Below are positions 33,425 through 41,679 of a stretch of DNA of 64,000 bases, in pieces. The notes under the pieces are model-generated. The model was not told the origin of the DNA and made no database searches. It saw nothing but the letters and a program-made list of their open reading frames with translations. The position numbers and the translations under genes were made by a program. The stretch is from Planctomycetota bacterium (lineage in GTDB: Bacteria > Planctomycetota > Planctomycetia > Gemmatales > Gemmataceae), in NCBI GenBank assembly GCA_021413735.1, contig JAIOPV010000119.1, positions 62,001 through 126,000 of the forward strand, given 5' to 3'. Positions within the stretch are counted from its first letter, which is position 1; each line of letters starts with the position of its first letter.

Positions 33425-34702
33425 TCAGGCTGTGCGGCGCAACGGAATCACGGTTGCATCTTCCGCAATTGGGCGAGAAGCCGCGGCGCGATAGATCGCT
33501 TCCAATCCCGCCGTCAAATGCTGTCCACGTCGTCGCATCATCACATCGGCTGTCGCGAGTAACCGGTCGATATCGGTGAGTTCCTTCATTCCACCGACAC
33601 CGAATCGGTGGAAGCCTGGAATCGCACGCGGCGAGAACCCGCCGTAAGGCATCACCTGCGCGAACGGCCCGATCAGGCTGCCACAATCCAGCAACACCCC
33701 GAGACCAGTTCGGACGTGATCGCCGATCACTGCGCCGACCTTCGTTCGTCCCGTCGCGACTTCAACACCATCCACGGGAACCGTGACGGGTCGATAGTCG
33801 AAGCGAAGATCGCTCGTGTGCGTTCCCGCAGCGAGGTTCACCCATTCGCCAACATAGCTGTGCCCGAGAAACCCCTCGTGATACTTGTTCGCGTAGCCGA
33901 GAAGAATGCTGCACTCCACCTCGCCACCCACGCGGCAATTCGGGCCAACGGTCGTGCCGCCGCGAATCTTCGCTCCGAAGACCATCGCCCCCGCACCGAT
34001 TCCGCACGGCCCTTCGAGCCGGGTGAATGCCTGAACACTCGCCCCCGCACCGATCACAACGGGGCCGTTCGTGGTGTCCGCCACGACCATCGGATCGACT
34101 CGCGCAGTCGGGTCGATGAATAGACGTTCGGGGGGGCCAACGAGCGAGACCGCCGACGCTGTGTAGCGGGTCAGATGCAGGTCCGCTTTCTCTTCAAAGT
34201 CGTGGACGATCTCGCTGCCGTTGAGGTCAATCAACTCCCACGGTCGGCGAACGAGTGTGCCGCTGACTTCGCGAATTGGCAGAGTTCGCAACCACTCCTC
34301 GTAGCACTTCTCGAAGGTGTCGGGCGTGAGCGCCTGGAGTCGGGGAACATCGAGAGCGATGTAAGCGATTTCGCCGTTCACGGTGCCAAGGTGTGTGCCT
34401 TCGTCGAGCGGATTCGGTGCGCCGGCCGCCGGTCGCGGCGGCGCTACCCAGCGTGCGTTCACCAACACCGTTGGGGCACTGTGCAGCCAGGCGGTGTCGT
34501 TGACGGGACAGAGCGGATCGCGTGCCCGAATCAACTCAGCAACGCTCGCTCGACAGAGATGCCCAGCCGTGCAGGCCGCGAAGTAACGAGCCTGCTTCTG
34601 TGCGAGCGTGTCGAGACCGCAGATGAGATCGCTCGCTGGCCGCGTGAGCGTGAGCGGTTCCAATCCCCGAACATGGCGGTCTTCATAGACGCAAATTCGC
34701 AT
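33425..34702 (-). CDS. GlmU-like sugar nucleotidyltransferase/acyltransferase-family protein
   Basis: 425 residues. N-terminal MRICVYEDRHVRGLEPLTLTRPASDLICG matches the divergent 'GlmU family' nucleotidyltransferase-like domain, which lacks the normal signature. Residues about 195-370 form a left-handed beta-helix (hexapeptides VIGAGASV, GIGAGAMVFGAKIRGG, TVGPNCRVGGEVE, HTSDLR). In GlmU this part acetylates glucosamine-1-phosphate; here the domain is similar but the family is uncharacterised in planctomycetes. Probably a sugar-phosphate acyltransferase or transferase in envelope metabolism. Convergent with the previous gene. Confidence 0.85.
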   Translation of the reverse strand: MRICVYEDRHVRGLEPLTLTRPASDLICGLDTLAQKQARYFAACTAGHLCRASVAELIRARDPLCPVNDTAWLHSAPTVLVNARWVAPPRPAAGAPNPLDEGTHLGTVNGEIAYIALDVPRLQALTPDTFEKCYEEWLRTLPIREVSGTLVRRPWELIDLNGSEIVHDFEEKADLHLTRYTASAVSLVGPPERLFIDPTARVDPMVVADTTNGPVVIGAGASVQAFTRLEGPCGIGAGAMVFGAKIRGGTTVGPNCRVGGEVECSILLGYANKYHEGFLGHSYVGEWVNLAAGTHTSDLRFDYRPVTVPVDGVEVATGRTKVGAVIGDHVRTGLGVLLDCGSLIGPFAQVMPYGGFSPRAIPGFHRFGVGGMKELTDIDRLLATADVMMRRRGQHLTAGLEAIYRAAASRPIAEDATVIPLRRTA

Positions 34703-34858
34703 CAGTGCTTCTCCCGGCAGTAATGGCGGCAGTCTAGACCGGGACGCTTCCGGAAGAAAAGACGAGTTTCGGACTGGAGATTTGCCCGAGCTTTGCCGAC
34801 AGCCCCAAGTCTCGCGGAACTCCCAGGTTTAACTCAAGACGACGTGCGAGGGACGACG

Positions 34859-36037
34859 ATGAGTGAGCCGCACGCACTCCCTCAATCGGCCGCATTTGAT
34901 CGCTCCGCAATCCGCCCAGTTTCGAAGGGTGATCGAATGATTTGGGCCTTTATCCTTCTGCTCGCCAGCATCATCACAATCACAGCTCGCATCCGCTATG
35001 GTGGCGATGGTTTGCCGTATGCCAGCCCGATTCCGATGAGTCCTGATGTGTGGTGGTGTCTTGGTGGGGTGCTGGCTCTTGGCAGTGTCGTGGCTGCTGT
35101 TGTTGATCGCAGAAAGCTGAGTCGTGATGGTGTGCCGCGAGCACTTGTGGAGTTGCTCGCGGTGTTCGTGCCGCTGCTCGTCTATGTGTGGGCGGTGTAC
35201 CCGGACCGTGGCCGTGGCCTCCGCGATTTCTCCGTCATTGGCGTGTATGCCGTCGTCCTCGGTTGCTGCTCCTGGCGCATCTTCCGCGACCCCGCATTGC
35301 ATGGACTCACCACGCGAAACTTCGTGCCAGCCCTGCGGTTATTAGTGCTTCCGACGGCGATCATGGTTGCGCTTTGCCTCGCGATGATCCCGATTGCGGG
35401 GGGCGAATTTCGTTCGGATGTCGCGGTTCTGCGGATTGGAACGTATCTCGCATGGGGTCTTGCGCAGTTGTTTTTGTTCCAGGCGTTTTTGGTGCCGCGA
35501 CTACGCGAACTGGCTTCCAACAACTGGTCGATTGTGGTGAGTGCTTCGGCTTTGTTCGCGCTGATCCACTGGCCGAACGCGACGCTCATGTTGGCCTGTG
35601 CCACAGCCGGAGCGATCTGGACGGCGGTCTTCCTGAAGGTGCCGAACCTCTACGCTCTGAACCTGTCGATGGTCTGTTCGGTGGCGGTGTTCAGTGCGGC
35701 GTTGCCGAGCACGATTCTGCGAACGCACCGGATCGGGCCGAGCTACATCGAGACGCCGCCGATCGCGTCGAATCACAACGCGGTCGTGCAGGCGCTTTCG
35801 TCTCAGGAATACTTCGCCCAGCAAGGCGGCACGAACCAGGCGTATGTTGTCGCGCTGTATCGCGATCTCTTGAACCGGAACTGCGAGGCTGTCGATCAGG
35901 TCGGTTGGGTGAGCGGCCTGGACGACGGCTCCGTGAGGCGAGAGGAAGTCGTGAGCAAGCTGATGGATTGCAGCGAGATGACGCTGCGATTGAAGAAGGG
36001 GCCGGTGCAGGTCGCGGGGCGGCGGATTTCGTGGTGA
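34859..36037 (+). CDS. CPBP-like membrane protein fused to a DUF4214 domain
   Basis: 392 residues from the ATG at 34859 (GAGGG upstream; a longer frame to 34793 is possible). About eight membrane segments precede a region resembling the CPBP intramembrane protease core: QLFLFQAFLVPRLREL and FALIHWPNATLMLACATAG (the motif-2-like H-W-x-N). The catalytic EExxxR motif of CPBP proteases is not present. The last 76 residues (317-392) look like DUF4214: EYFAQQGGTNQAYVVALYRD, LLNRN, GWVSGLDDGSVRREEV. DUF4214 is typical of secreted and S-layer-associated proteins. The domain order is unusual; function unknown. Confidence 0.7.
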   Translation: MSEPHALPQSAAFDRSAIRPVSKGDRMIWAFILLLASIITITARIRYGGDGLPYASPIPMSPDVWWCLGGVLALGSVVAAVVDRRKLSRDGVPRALVELLAVFVPLLVYVWAVYPDRGRGLRDFSVIGVYAVVLGCCSWRIFRDPALHGLTTRNFVPALRLLVLPTAIMVALCLAMIPIAGGEFRSDVAVLRIGTYLAWGLAQLFLFQAFLVPRLRELASNNWSIVVSASALFALIHWPNATLMLACATAGAIWTAVFLKVPNLYALNLSMVCSVAVFSAALPSTILRTHRIGPSYIETPPIASNHNAVVQALSSQEYFAQQGGTNQAYVVALYRDLLNRNCEAVDQVGWVSGLDDGSVRREEVVSKLMDCSEMTLRLKKGPVQVAGRRISW

Positions 36038-36043
36038 CGATGT

Positions 36044-36083
36044 GCGAAGCCGCAAGCGGCTATCAAGCCGCTTGCGGCTTCGC
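36044..36083. terminator. 18-bp hairpin of the GCCGCAAGCGGC family
   Basis: Perfect 18-bp stem 36044-36061 with 36066-36083 (loop ATCA), then AAGTTTT. It is 6 nt after the membrane protein stop and 5 nt before the convergent gene's stop, so it probably terminates both. Confidence 0.85.
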
Positions 36084-36088
36084 AAGTT

Positions 36089-37528
36089 TTACTGTCCCGT
36101 TGGTGCCACCCGTTCAACCAACCGCTCGCCGAGATCCGTAAGGTATTCGCCACTCCACGGGCCGAAGAAATTCATCTCGCGAGTTTCATATCCCGCGATG
36201 TTCATGAACGCTTGCTCGGGCACAAGGTAACCCTTGTAGTCGCCGTTGAAGCTCGTCGTCATCAGCGTTAAGCCACGCTCACGACAGCGTTCAACCCACG
36301 GTGTTGCGAGTCGTCCGGCGTAGTCGCCGGGGAAGCCGACCAACACAGCCGAACCGATCCGCACCGCGTGAAGATGGCTCTGGCGGTTGCTGATCCAACT
36401 CGAACAGATCGGACTGACGCGCCACTTGCTGCTGATCGGAATGCGGAACGCGGGCAACTCGACGGGTGTTCGCAGCATCGCGAGTTCGATCTCTCGCTCG
36501 TACTTCACGCTCCCGAGCGCTTTCGTCAGGTCGTCGGCGAGCAGATGCCCGAGAAGTCTCGCCCCTTCTTGCTCGGTGTGCGCCAACTGCTTGATCGGTG
36601 TTGCTTCCCCCACTGCCCCCGCTGCGAACATGACCGCAGGGCAACCCGTCTTCTTCGCCACGGTATCGACCATCGCGCCCGGGTAATCGGCGCTGAGCTG
36701 GCTGTTGCTGCTGCCGCACATCGTGGCGTGTGCCGAGTACACCATCAGTATCGCCAGCGGCGGAGGTGTCGCTCCCGTTTTTGCGGGTGCCTGAACCGCA
36801 CGAAACACGAGGGCCAGCAGTCGATCATCGAGCGGAGCGCCTCGTTCCAGGCGGTTCGCCTGTCGGTCCTTGGTGGGCGTTGAGAGAATCCCCATCTCCG
36901 CATCAATCAGCTTTTCACGCGACCGCAGGATGACATCCGAGATCGTGTCAACGAGCGTGCGGAAGAACGCGGGGTCGTAGGCGCCTGCGATCAGCTTCTC
37001 GATCGGATGGTCGCCCCAACCGCCGGGGCCGCTGTGTGTGTGGCTCGCCGTGAAATACAGCTCCTCTGCGGGAAGGCCGGTCTTCTCCACGATGGCCTTC
37101 GACATCGCCGCGTTGATGAGCAGTATGTCGGCAGTGACAATCGTCACCTTTGTGGTCCCCGTGGCAACCGTCAACGCACGCGTGAAGCACCGCGAATCGA
37201 CCTCGCCATACCCCTTTTCTTTCCGAGCGGAGTAGCCCGCCAACGGGTGACCGGGCGGCGGCGATATGTCGGCCTCGGCAACTCCGACCTGCATCAGCCC
37301 GACAGGGGAACTGGTCAGCGGAGCGGCCTGAAGGCTCTTGATCGACTGTGCCTGATAGCGGCTTTCGACGAACGACGAGTTATCCGACGGCCACGGCCCG
37401 ATTGCGAACAACCACAGCGTGACCATCGCAACAAACGCTTGCCCCATGCGACGCACGGCCCATCGCAGTCGGCTTCGGCGGACAATTCCCACGACTGCCG
37501 TAATCTGCTTGGGAATCTGGGTCTGCAT
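36089..37528 (-). CDS. Neutral/alkaline ceramidase-like hydrolase
   Basis: 479 residues from ATG 37528, which has GAGGAGGAAG upstream. One membrane-spanning or signal-anchor segment (AFVAMVTLWLFAIGPWP) near residues 30-46. The body matches the neutral/non-lysosomal ceramidase N-terminal domain: VGVAEADISPPPGHPLAGYS, VTIVTADILLIN, the active-site block YFTASHTHSGPGGWG, and LAILMVYSAHATM. It lacks the C-terminal Ig-like domain of true neutral ceramidases (about 650-700 residues). It probably cleaves an amide in a lipid or related molecule outside the cytoplasm; substrate unknown. Confidence 0.85.
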   Translation of the reverse strand: MQTQIPKQITAVVGIVRRSRLRWAVRRMGQAFVAMVTLWLFAIGPWPSDNSSFVESRYQAQSIKSLQAAPLTSSPVGLMQVGVAEADISPPPGHPLAGYSARKEKGYGEVDSRCFTRALTVATGTTKVTIVTADILLINAAMSKAIVEKTGLPAEELYFTASHTHSGPGGWGDHPIEKLIAGAYDPAFFRTLVDTISDVILRSREKLIDAEMGILSTPTKDRQANRLERGAPLDDRLLALVFRAVQAPAKTGATPPPLAILMVYSAHATMCGSSNSQLSADYPGAMVDTVAKKTGCPAVMFAAGAVGEATPIKQLAHTEQEGARLLGHLLADDLTKALGSVKYEREIELAMLRTPVELPAFRIPISSKWRVSPICSSWISNRQSHLHAVRIGSAVLVGFPGDYAGRLATPWVERCRERGLTLMTTSFNGDYKGYLVPEQAFMNIAGYETREMNFFGPWSGEYLTDLGERLVERVAPTGQ

Positions 37529-37564
37529 GGGCTTCCTCCTCAGACATCTGCAACTGCACCGTCG

Positions 37565-37646
37565 GGCTCGGGCCGCCACGGAGGACGGCCCCTACAAGAG
37601 AAAAGCTCGTATTTTGTAGGGGCCGCCCTCCGTGGCGGCCCGAGCC
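37565..37646. repeat. 33-bp inverted repeat (32/33) in a divergent promoter region
   Basis: Arms 37565-37597 and 37614-37646 match as reverse complements with one mismatch; loop 37598-37613 is A/T-richer. The core is CGGGCCGCCACGGAGG. It lies between starts 37528 (minus) and 37788 (plus), so it is not a terminator. Confidence 0.9.
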
Positions 37647-37787
37647 ATATGCCCTGGGAAGCCCTGAAACGCAACACCAAACAGCCGCCCAGGGAAGCGG
37701 GGGACTCTGGCGAAGTCGGCTTGCCCGCTGACAACGAACGCGGTACAGGTTCTCGTCGCTGGCGGATTGTTCCGAGAATCGCGAGGC

Positions 37788-39305
37788 ATGGCTGTGAACA
37801 CCGTCGCCGCATCCCCAGAGTCGCATCGCCTCGCACGTCGCATTCTGTTCGCCGCCGTTGCGGTGCAACTGCTGTTCTTCTGGATCGCGACGAAGCAGTG
37901 CGTCCGCGATGCGTGCACAGAACCGACCAAAGCGCGAGTGATCGGTGCGTCGATTCTCGGCATCGACTCGCACGGTTATTACGCCTGGCTTCGCTCGCTG
38001 ATGGTTGACGGCGATTGGAACTTCGACAACGAGTTCGGCTACTACAACCAGATCACGCCGACTCCTGAGCCATACTCCGGCCGCACACCGATTGGTCGGC
38101 ACATCTCGCACTGGTCGGTTGGGCCGGCGATGATTTGGTCGGCGGGAGTCGTGCCCGTTCACGCCGCTCTCGGTGTGCTTGGCCTTCGCGGCGCAGGCAT
38201 CGAAAACGGATACACACCGCCGTATCAACTCGCGATTGCGTGCGTGACACTCGCTCTGGGCATCATCACGCTTCTGCTCACGTACTCGATCACGAGACGC
38301 TTCGCGTCTCCGGTTCCTGCTGCAATCGCCACCGCTGGAATGATCCTTGGCACAACAGTGCTGGCGTACCAAACGATCATCCCCGGCATGGCTCACGGTC
38401 CCTCGACGGCCATGCTCACGACGTTCGTATTCTGCTGGGTTCGGAGCTTGGGCAGTGCTCGCGTGCTGCGTTGGTTCGGTCTTGGCGTGCTGCTTGGCGT
38501 GGCGTGTCTCGTGCGCTGGCAACTGGCAACCTTCTCAGTTCTGCTGTTCCTCGAAGCTGTTTGGCTGGCGTCAACTGTGCCGATGAACGCACGTTGGCGC
38601 TGGGCAGGTCTGCTTGCCCTGGCGGGCATCGGTTCGGTTGTGGGCTTCATCCCGCAGATGGTAGCATGGCAATGCGTCTTCGGAAGCCCGCTCGTGAGCA
38701 CTCACGCGATCACGCTGGATGGCCTCCTGAATCCGTCGCTGTGGCGAATCCTCGGCTCGTATGATCGCAGCTTCTTCTACTGGACGCCGATCACGCTCGT
38801 CGCTGTGCTCGCATGTGGCTATGCCTTGTCTCGCTCCTCAACGCGAAGCCCACAACTCGCGATGCTCACGGCCTCGGGTGCCATTCAGATTTATGTCGTC
38901 GCTGCCGTGATGGGACCGCTGGTGTTTCTGGGCTCGTCGTTTGGCGTCCGCTTCTTGAGCGAGACGTGCATCGTGCTGGCTCCGGGATTGGCGGTAATGC
39001 TCGCATCGGTGAATCCGCGTGTGGCTCGCACCGTGGCACTCGGAATCTGTCTTCTGGTTGGCTGGAACCTGCTGATGATTAACGGCACGCGAGCGTTGTG
39101 TGTCGTGAACGAGGGGCCTGCCACGCCGACAGAGTTGGTTTCGCAAGTGGCGAAGGGTTGCGGTCGCCGACCCTTCGAGGCTGTGGTGGCGCTGGCATTC
39201 ACAGGGTGGTTTGCGGCTGCGGTCTGGTCTGGACTGCGAAGGAAGCAAACCACGACTGAAACAATTCCTCTTCCGGACCTAAGCGAAAAGCCGCTTGCGG
39301 CGTAG
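37788..39305 (+). CDS. Polytopic membrane protein, glycosyltransferase-like
   Basis: 505 residues from the ATG at 37788 (a TTG 21 nt upstream is an alternative). About ten to eleven membrane segments. First loop DSHGYYAWLRSLMVDGDWNF and the EYNQITPTPEPYSGRT-type loop suggest a GT-C fold, in which an acidic loop near the first helix binds polyprenyl-phosphate sugar; LVRWQLATFSVLLFLEAVWL is a GT-C-like segment. No family signature is certain. The final residues PLAA and the TAG stop are encoded by the 39290-39306 repeat. Confidence 0.7.
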   Translation: MAVNTVAASPESHRLARRILFAAVAVQLLFFWIATKQCVRDACTEPTKARVIGASILGIDSHGYYAWLRSLMVDGDWNFDNEFGYYNQITPTPEPYSGRTPIGRHISHWSVGPAMIWSAGVVPVHAALGVLGLRGAGIENGYTPPYQLAIACVTLALGIITLLLTYSITRRFASPVPAAIATAGMILGTTVLAYQTIIPGMAHGPSTAMLTTFVFCWVRSLGSARVLRWFGLGVLLGVACLVRWQLATFSVLLFLEAVWLASTVPMNARWRWAGLLALAGIGSVVGFIPQMVAWQCVFGSPLVSTHAITLDGLLNPSLWRILGSYDRSFFYWTPITLVAVLACGYALSRSSTRSPQLAMLTASGAIQIYVVAAVMGPLVFLGSSFGVRFLSETCIVLAPGLAVMLASVNPRVARTVALGICLLVGWNLLMINGTRALCVVNEGPATPTELVSQVAKGCGRRPFEAVVALAFTGWFAAAVWSGLRRKQTTTETIPLPDLSEKPLAA

Positions 39306-39306
39306 C
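39290..39306 (+). repeat. Half-site of the GCCGCAAGCGGC repeat family at a gene end
   Basis: 17 of 17 bases are the reverse complement of 5901-5917 (GCCGCTTGCGGCGTAGC). It supplies the last codons and TAG stop (39303-39305) of the upstream gene. Confidence 0.9.
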
Positions 39307-39413
39307 AACCTCGACAGCCGCAAATCTTCGCATCTGGCGTTCCCGGTGGGTGGTGGTCGCGCGTACAATACCTGAATTCGCGATCGCCTACCCATCTCGC
39401 CGGAGCCGCCACG

Positions 39414-41507
39414 ATGGCCGCACAGTTCCAGCTTGCGAACCACTACACACCCGCAGGCGATCAGCCCAAAGCCATCGAACAACTCATGGCCGGGTTCGCG
39501 GCCGGCAAGAAGATACAGGTTCTCCTCGGCGCCACCGGCACCGGCAAGACCTTCACCGCCAGCAACGTCATCGCGAAACTCGGCAAGCCTACCCTCGTGC
39601 TCGCCCACAATAAGACGCTCGCCGCACAGCTCTACAAGGAATTCAAAGGCTTCTTCCCCAACAACGCCGTTCACTACTTCGTCAGCTACTACGACTACTA
39701 CCAGCCCGAAGCGTACATCCCGCAACGCGACATCTACATCGAGAAAGATTCCTCGGTCAACGAAAACATCGACCGCCTTCGACTCGCCGCCACGTCTGCG
39801 CTCGTGAGCCGCGAAGACGTCATCATCGTGGCGTCGGTGTCGTGCATCTACGGCCTCGGGTCGCCGTCCGACTACAAACGCATGATGGTCTACGTCCCCA
39901 AGGGCGAGGTCATCGACCGCGATAATCTCCTGTTGCGGCTCATCGATATTCAGTACAAGCGCAACGACATCGCCTTCGAGCGAGGCACGTTCCGCGTTCG
40001 CGGCGACACCATCGACATCTGGCCCGCGTCCGAAGAAACCGCGTATCGCATTGAACTATTCGGCGACGAAGTCGATGCCGTGTCGGTCATTCACCCGCTT
40101 ACCGGCGAGACGATCAAGGTTCTCCAAGAAATGTACATCTACCCCGCGAAGCACTTCGTCACGCCAGAAGAGCGAGTTAAGGATGCGATCACGGGTATTG
40201 AGGCTGAACTCAACGCACGGCTCGAACAGTTCAAAACCGAAGGCAAGATCCTTGAGGCCGAACGGCTCAAGGCTCGCTGCCGGTACGACCTCGATATGCT
40301 GCGCGAAGCCGGCTACTGCTCCGGCATTGAGAACTATGCCCGCTGGTTCTCGGGTCGCAAGCCCGGCGAGCCGCCGTACACGCTGATCGACTTCTTCCCC
40401 GACGATTTCGTGATGATCGTGGACGAGTCGCACGTCAGCTTGCCGCAGGTTCGTGGGATGTACTTCGGCGACCGCAGCCGAAAGGAAACGCTCGTCGAAC
40501 ACGGCTTCCGCTTGCCGTCAGCACTCGACAATCGACCGCTCAAGTTCGACGAGTTCGAAGGCCGCATGAAGTGCTGTCTATGCCTGTCTGCGACCCCCGG
40601 ACCTTACGAACTGGAGAAGGTCGGCGGAGAAGTCGTCGAGCAGGTGATTCGGCCAACGGGGTTGGTCGATCCGGTCATCCACATCAAGGCCGCACGCGGG
40701 CAGGTGAAGGATTTGGAGGCTGAGGTTCGACTGCGGGCCACGAAGGGCGAACGGTCGCTGGTCACGGTGCTGACGAAGCGCATGGCCGAAGACCTGACGA
40801 CGTACTTCCGCGATGCGGGCATGCGCTGCAAGTGGCTGCACTCCGAACTCGACGCCATCGAGCGAATCACGGTGCTGCGAGAACTTCGCGAAGGCGCGTT
40901 CGACGTTCTCATCGGCGTGAACCTCCTCCGCGAAGGGCTAGACCTGCCGGAAGTGTCGCTCGTCGCGATCCTCGACGCCGACAAGGAAGGGTTCTTGCGT
41001 TCTGATAAGTCGCTCATCCAGACGATGGGGCGAGCCGCGCGAAACGTGAACGCCGAGGTGATTCTGTACGCCGATACCGTGACCGACTCGATGAGCCGAG
41101 CCATCGGCGAGACGAACCGCCGTCGTGAGATTCAACTCGCTTACAACAAGGAACACAACATCACGCCGACGACCGTGAAGACGGCGATCAAGAACGCGAT
41201 CGAGGAAGAGATCGAATCGCATCAGTTGGCACAGGCGGCCGCCACGGGTGCGAAGGGGACCAGCGCAGCGGAGATGGATCTGACGGTGGCGTTGGAGTAC
41301 ATCCAGCAGCTGTACTCGGAGATGTTGGACACGGCGAAGTCGCTGGATTTCGAGCGTGCCCAACTCCTTCGCGATGAGATCGTGAAGCTCGAAACGGAGT
41401 TGAAGAAGAAATACGGCGACGCGGCAGTGCCGAGCGCCTTGGGTGGCAAAACGATTCCGGTGAGCCAGTCGAAGCCGAAGAAGAAGGGCAAGTGGAAGAA
41501 GGCGTGA
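39414..41507 (+). CDS. uvrB: UvrABC excision nuclease subunit B
   Basis: 697 residues (E. coli 673). UvrB, with UvrA and UvrC, recognises and incises DNA damage in nucleotide excision repair. Walker A GATGTGKTFTASN near residues 38-50, the beta-hairpin YYDYYQPEAYIP near 95-106, DEXH helicase block VDESHVSLPQ, LSATPGPYE, helicase motifs V/VI (GVNLLREGLDLP; QTMGRAARN), and the C-terminal UVR motif (SLDFERAQLLRDEIVKLE) that contacts UvrC. The ATG at 39414 is family-consistent. Monocistronic; no LexA-like box was recognised upstream. Confidence 0.97.
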   Translation: MAAQFQLANHYTPAGDQPKAIEQLMAGFAAGKKIQVLLGATGTGKTFTASNVIAKLGKPTLVLAHNKTLAAQLYKEFKGFFPNNAVHYFVSYYDYYQPEAYIPQRDIYIEKDSSVNENIDRLRLAATSALVSREDVIIVASVSCIYGLGSPSDYKRMMVYVPKGEVIDRDNLLLRLIDIQYKRNDIAFERGTFRVRGDTIDIWPASEETAYRIELFGDEVDAVSVIHPLTGETIKVLQEMYIYPAKHFVTPEERVKDAITGIEAELNARLEQFKTEGKILEAERLKARCRYDLDMLREAGYCSGIENYARWFSGRKPGEPPYTLIDFFPDDFVMIVDESHVSLPQVRGMYFGDRSRKETLVEHGFRLPSALDNRPLKFDEFEGRMKCCLCLSATPGPYELEKVGGEVVEQVIRPTGLVDPVIHIKAARGQVKDLEAEVRLRATKGERSLVTVLTKRMAEDLTTYFRDAGMRCKWLHSELDAIERITVLRELREGAFDVLIGVNLLREGLDLPEVSLVAILDADKEGFLRSDKSLIQTMGRAARNVNAEVILYADTVTDSMSRAIGETNRRREIQLAYNKEHNITPTTVKTAIKNAIEEEIESHQLAQAAATGAKGTSAAEMDLTVALEYIQQLYSEMLDTAKSLDFERAQLLRDEIVKLETELKKKYGDAAVPSALGGKTIPVSQSKPKKKGKWKKA

Positions 41508-41679
41508 ACGGGTTAGGGGCTTTCCAGCCAGTTGGAACGCGACTCGGGAGTGGCACTGCGGGTGGATCAAACCCGCGCTGGGGACGCCCCGACAACTCGA
41601 ATGGGAATAGCGTCTTTCGGCGAATCATGGGTATCATCGCATTGATCGCACGAATCGTACCCGCTCCGTGAGTCTGTCG

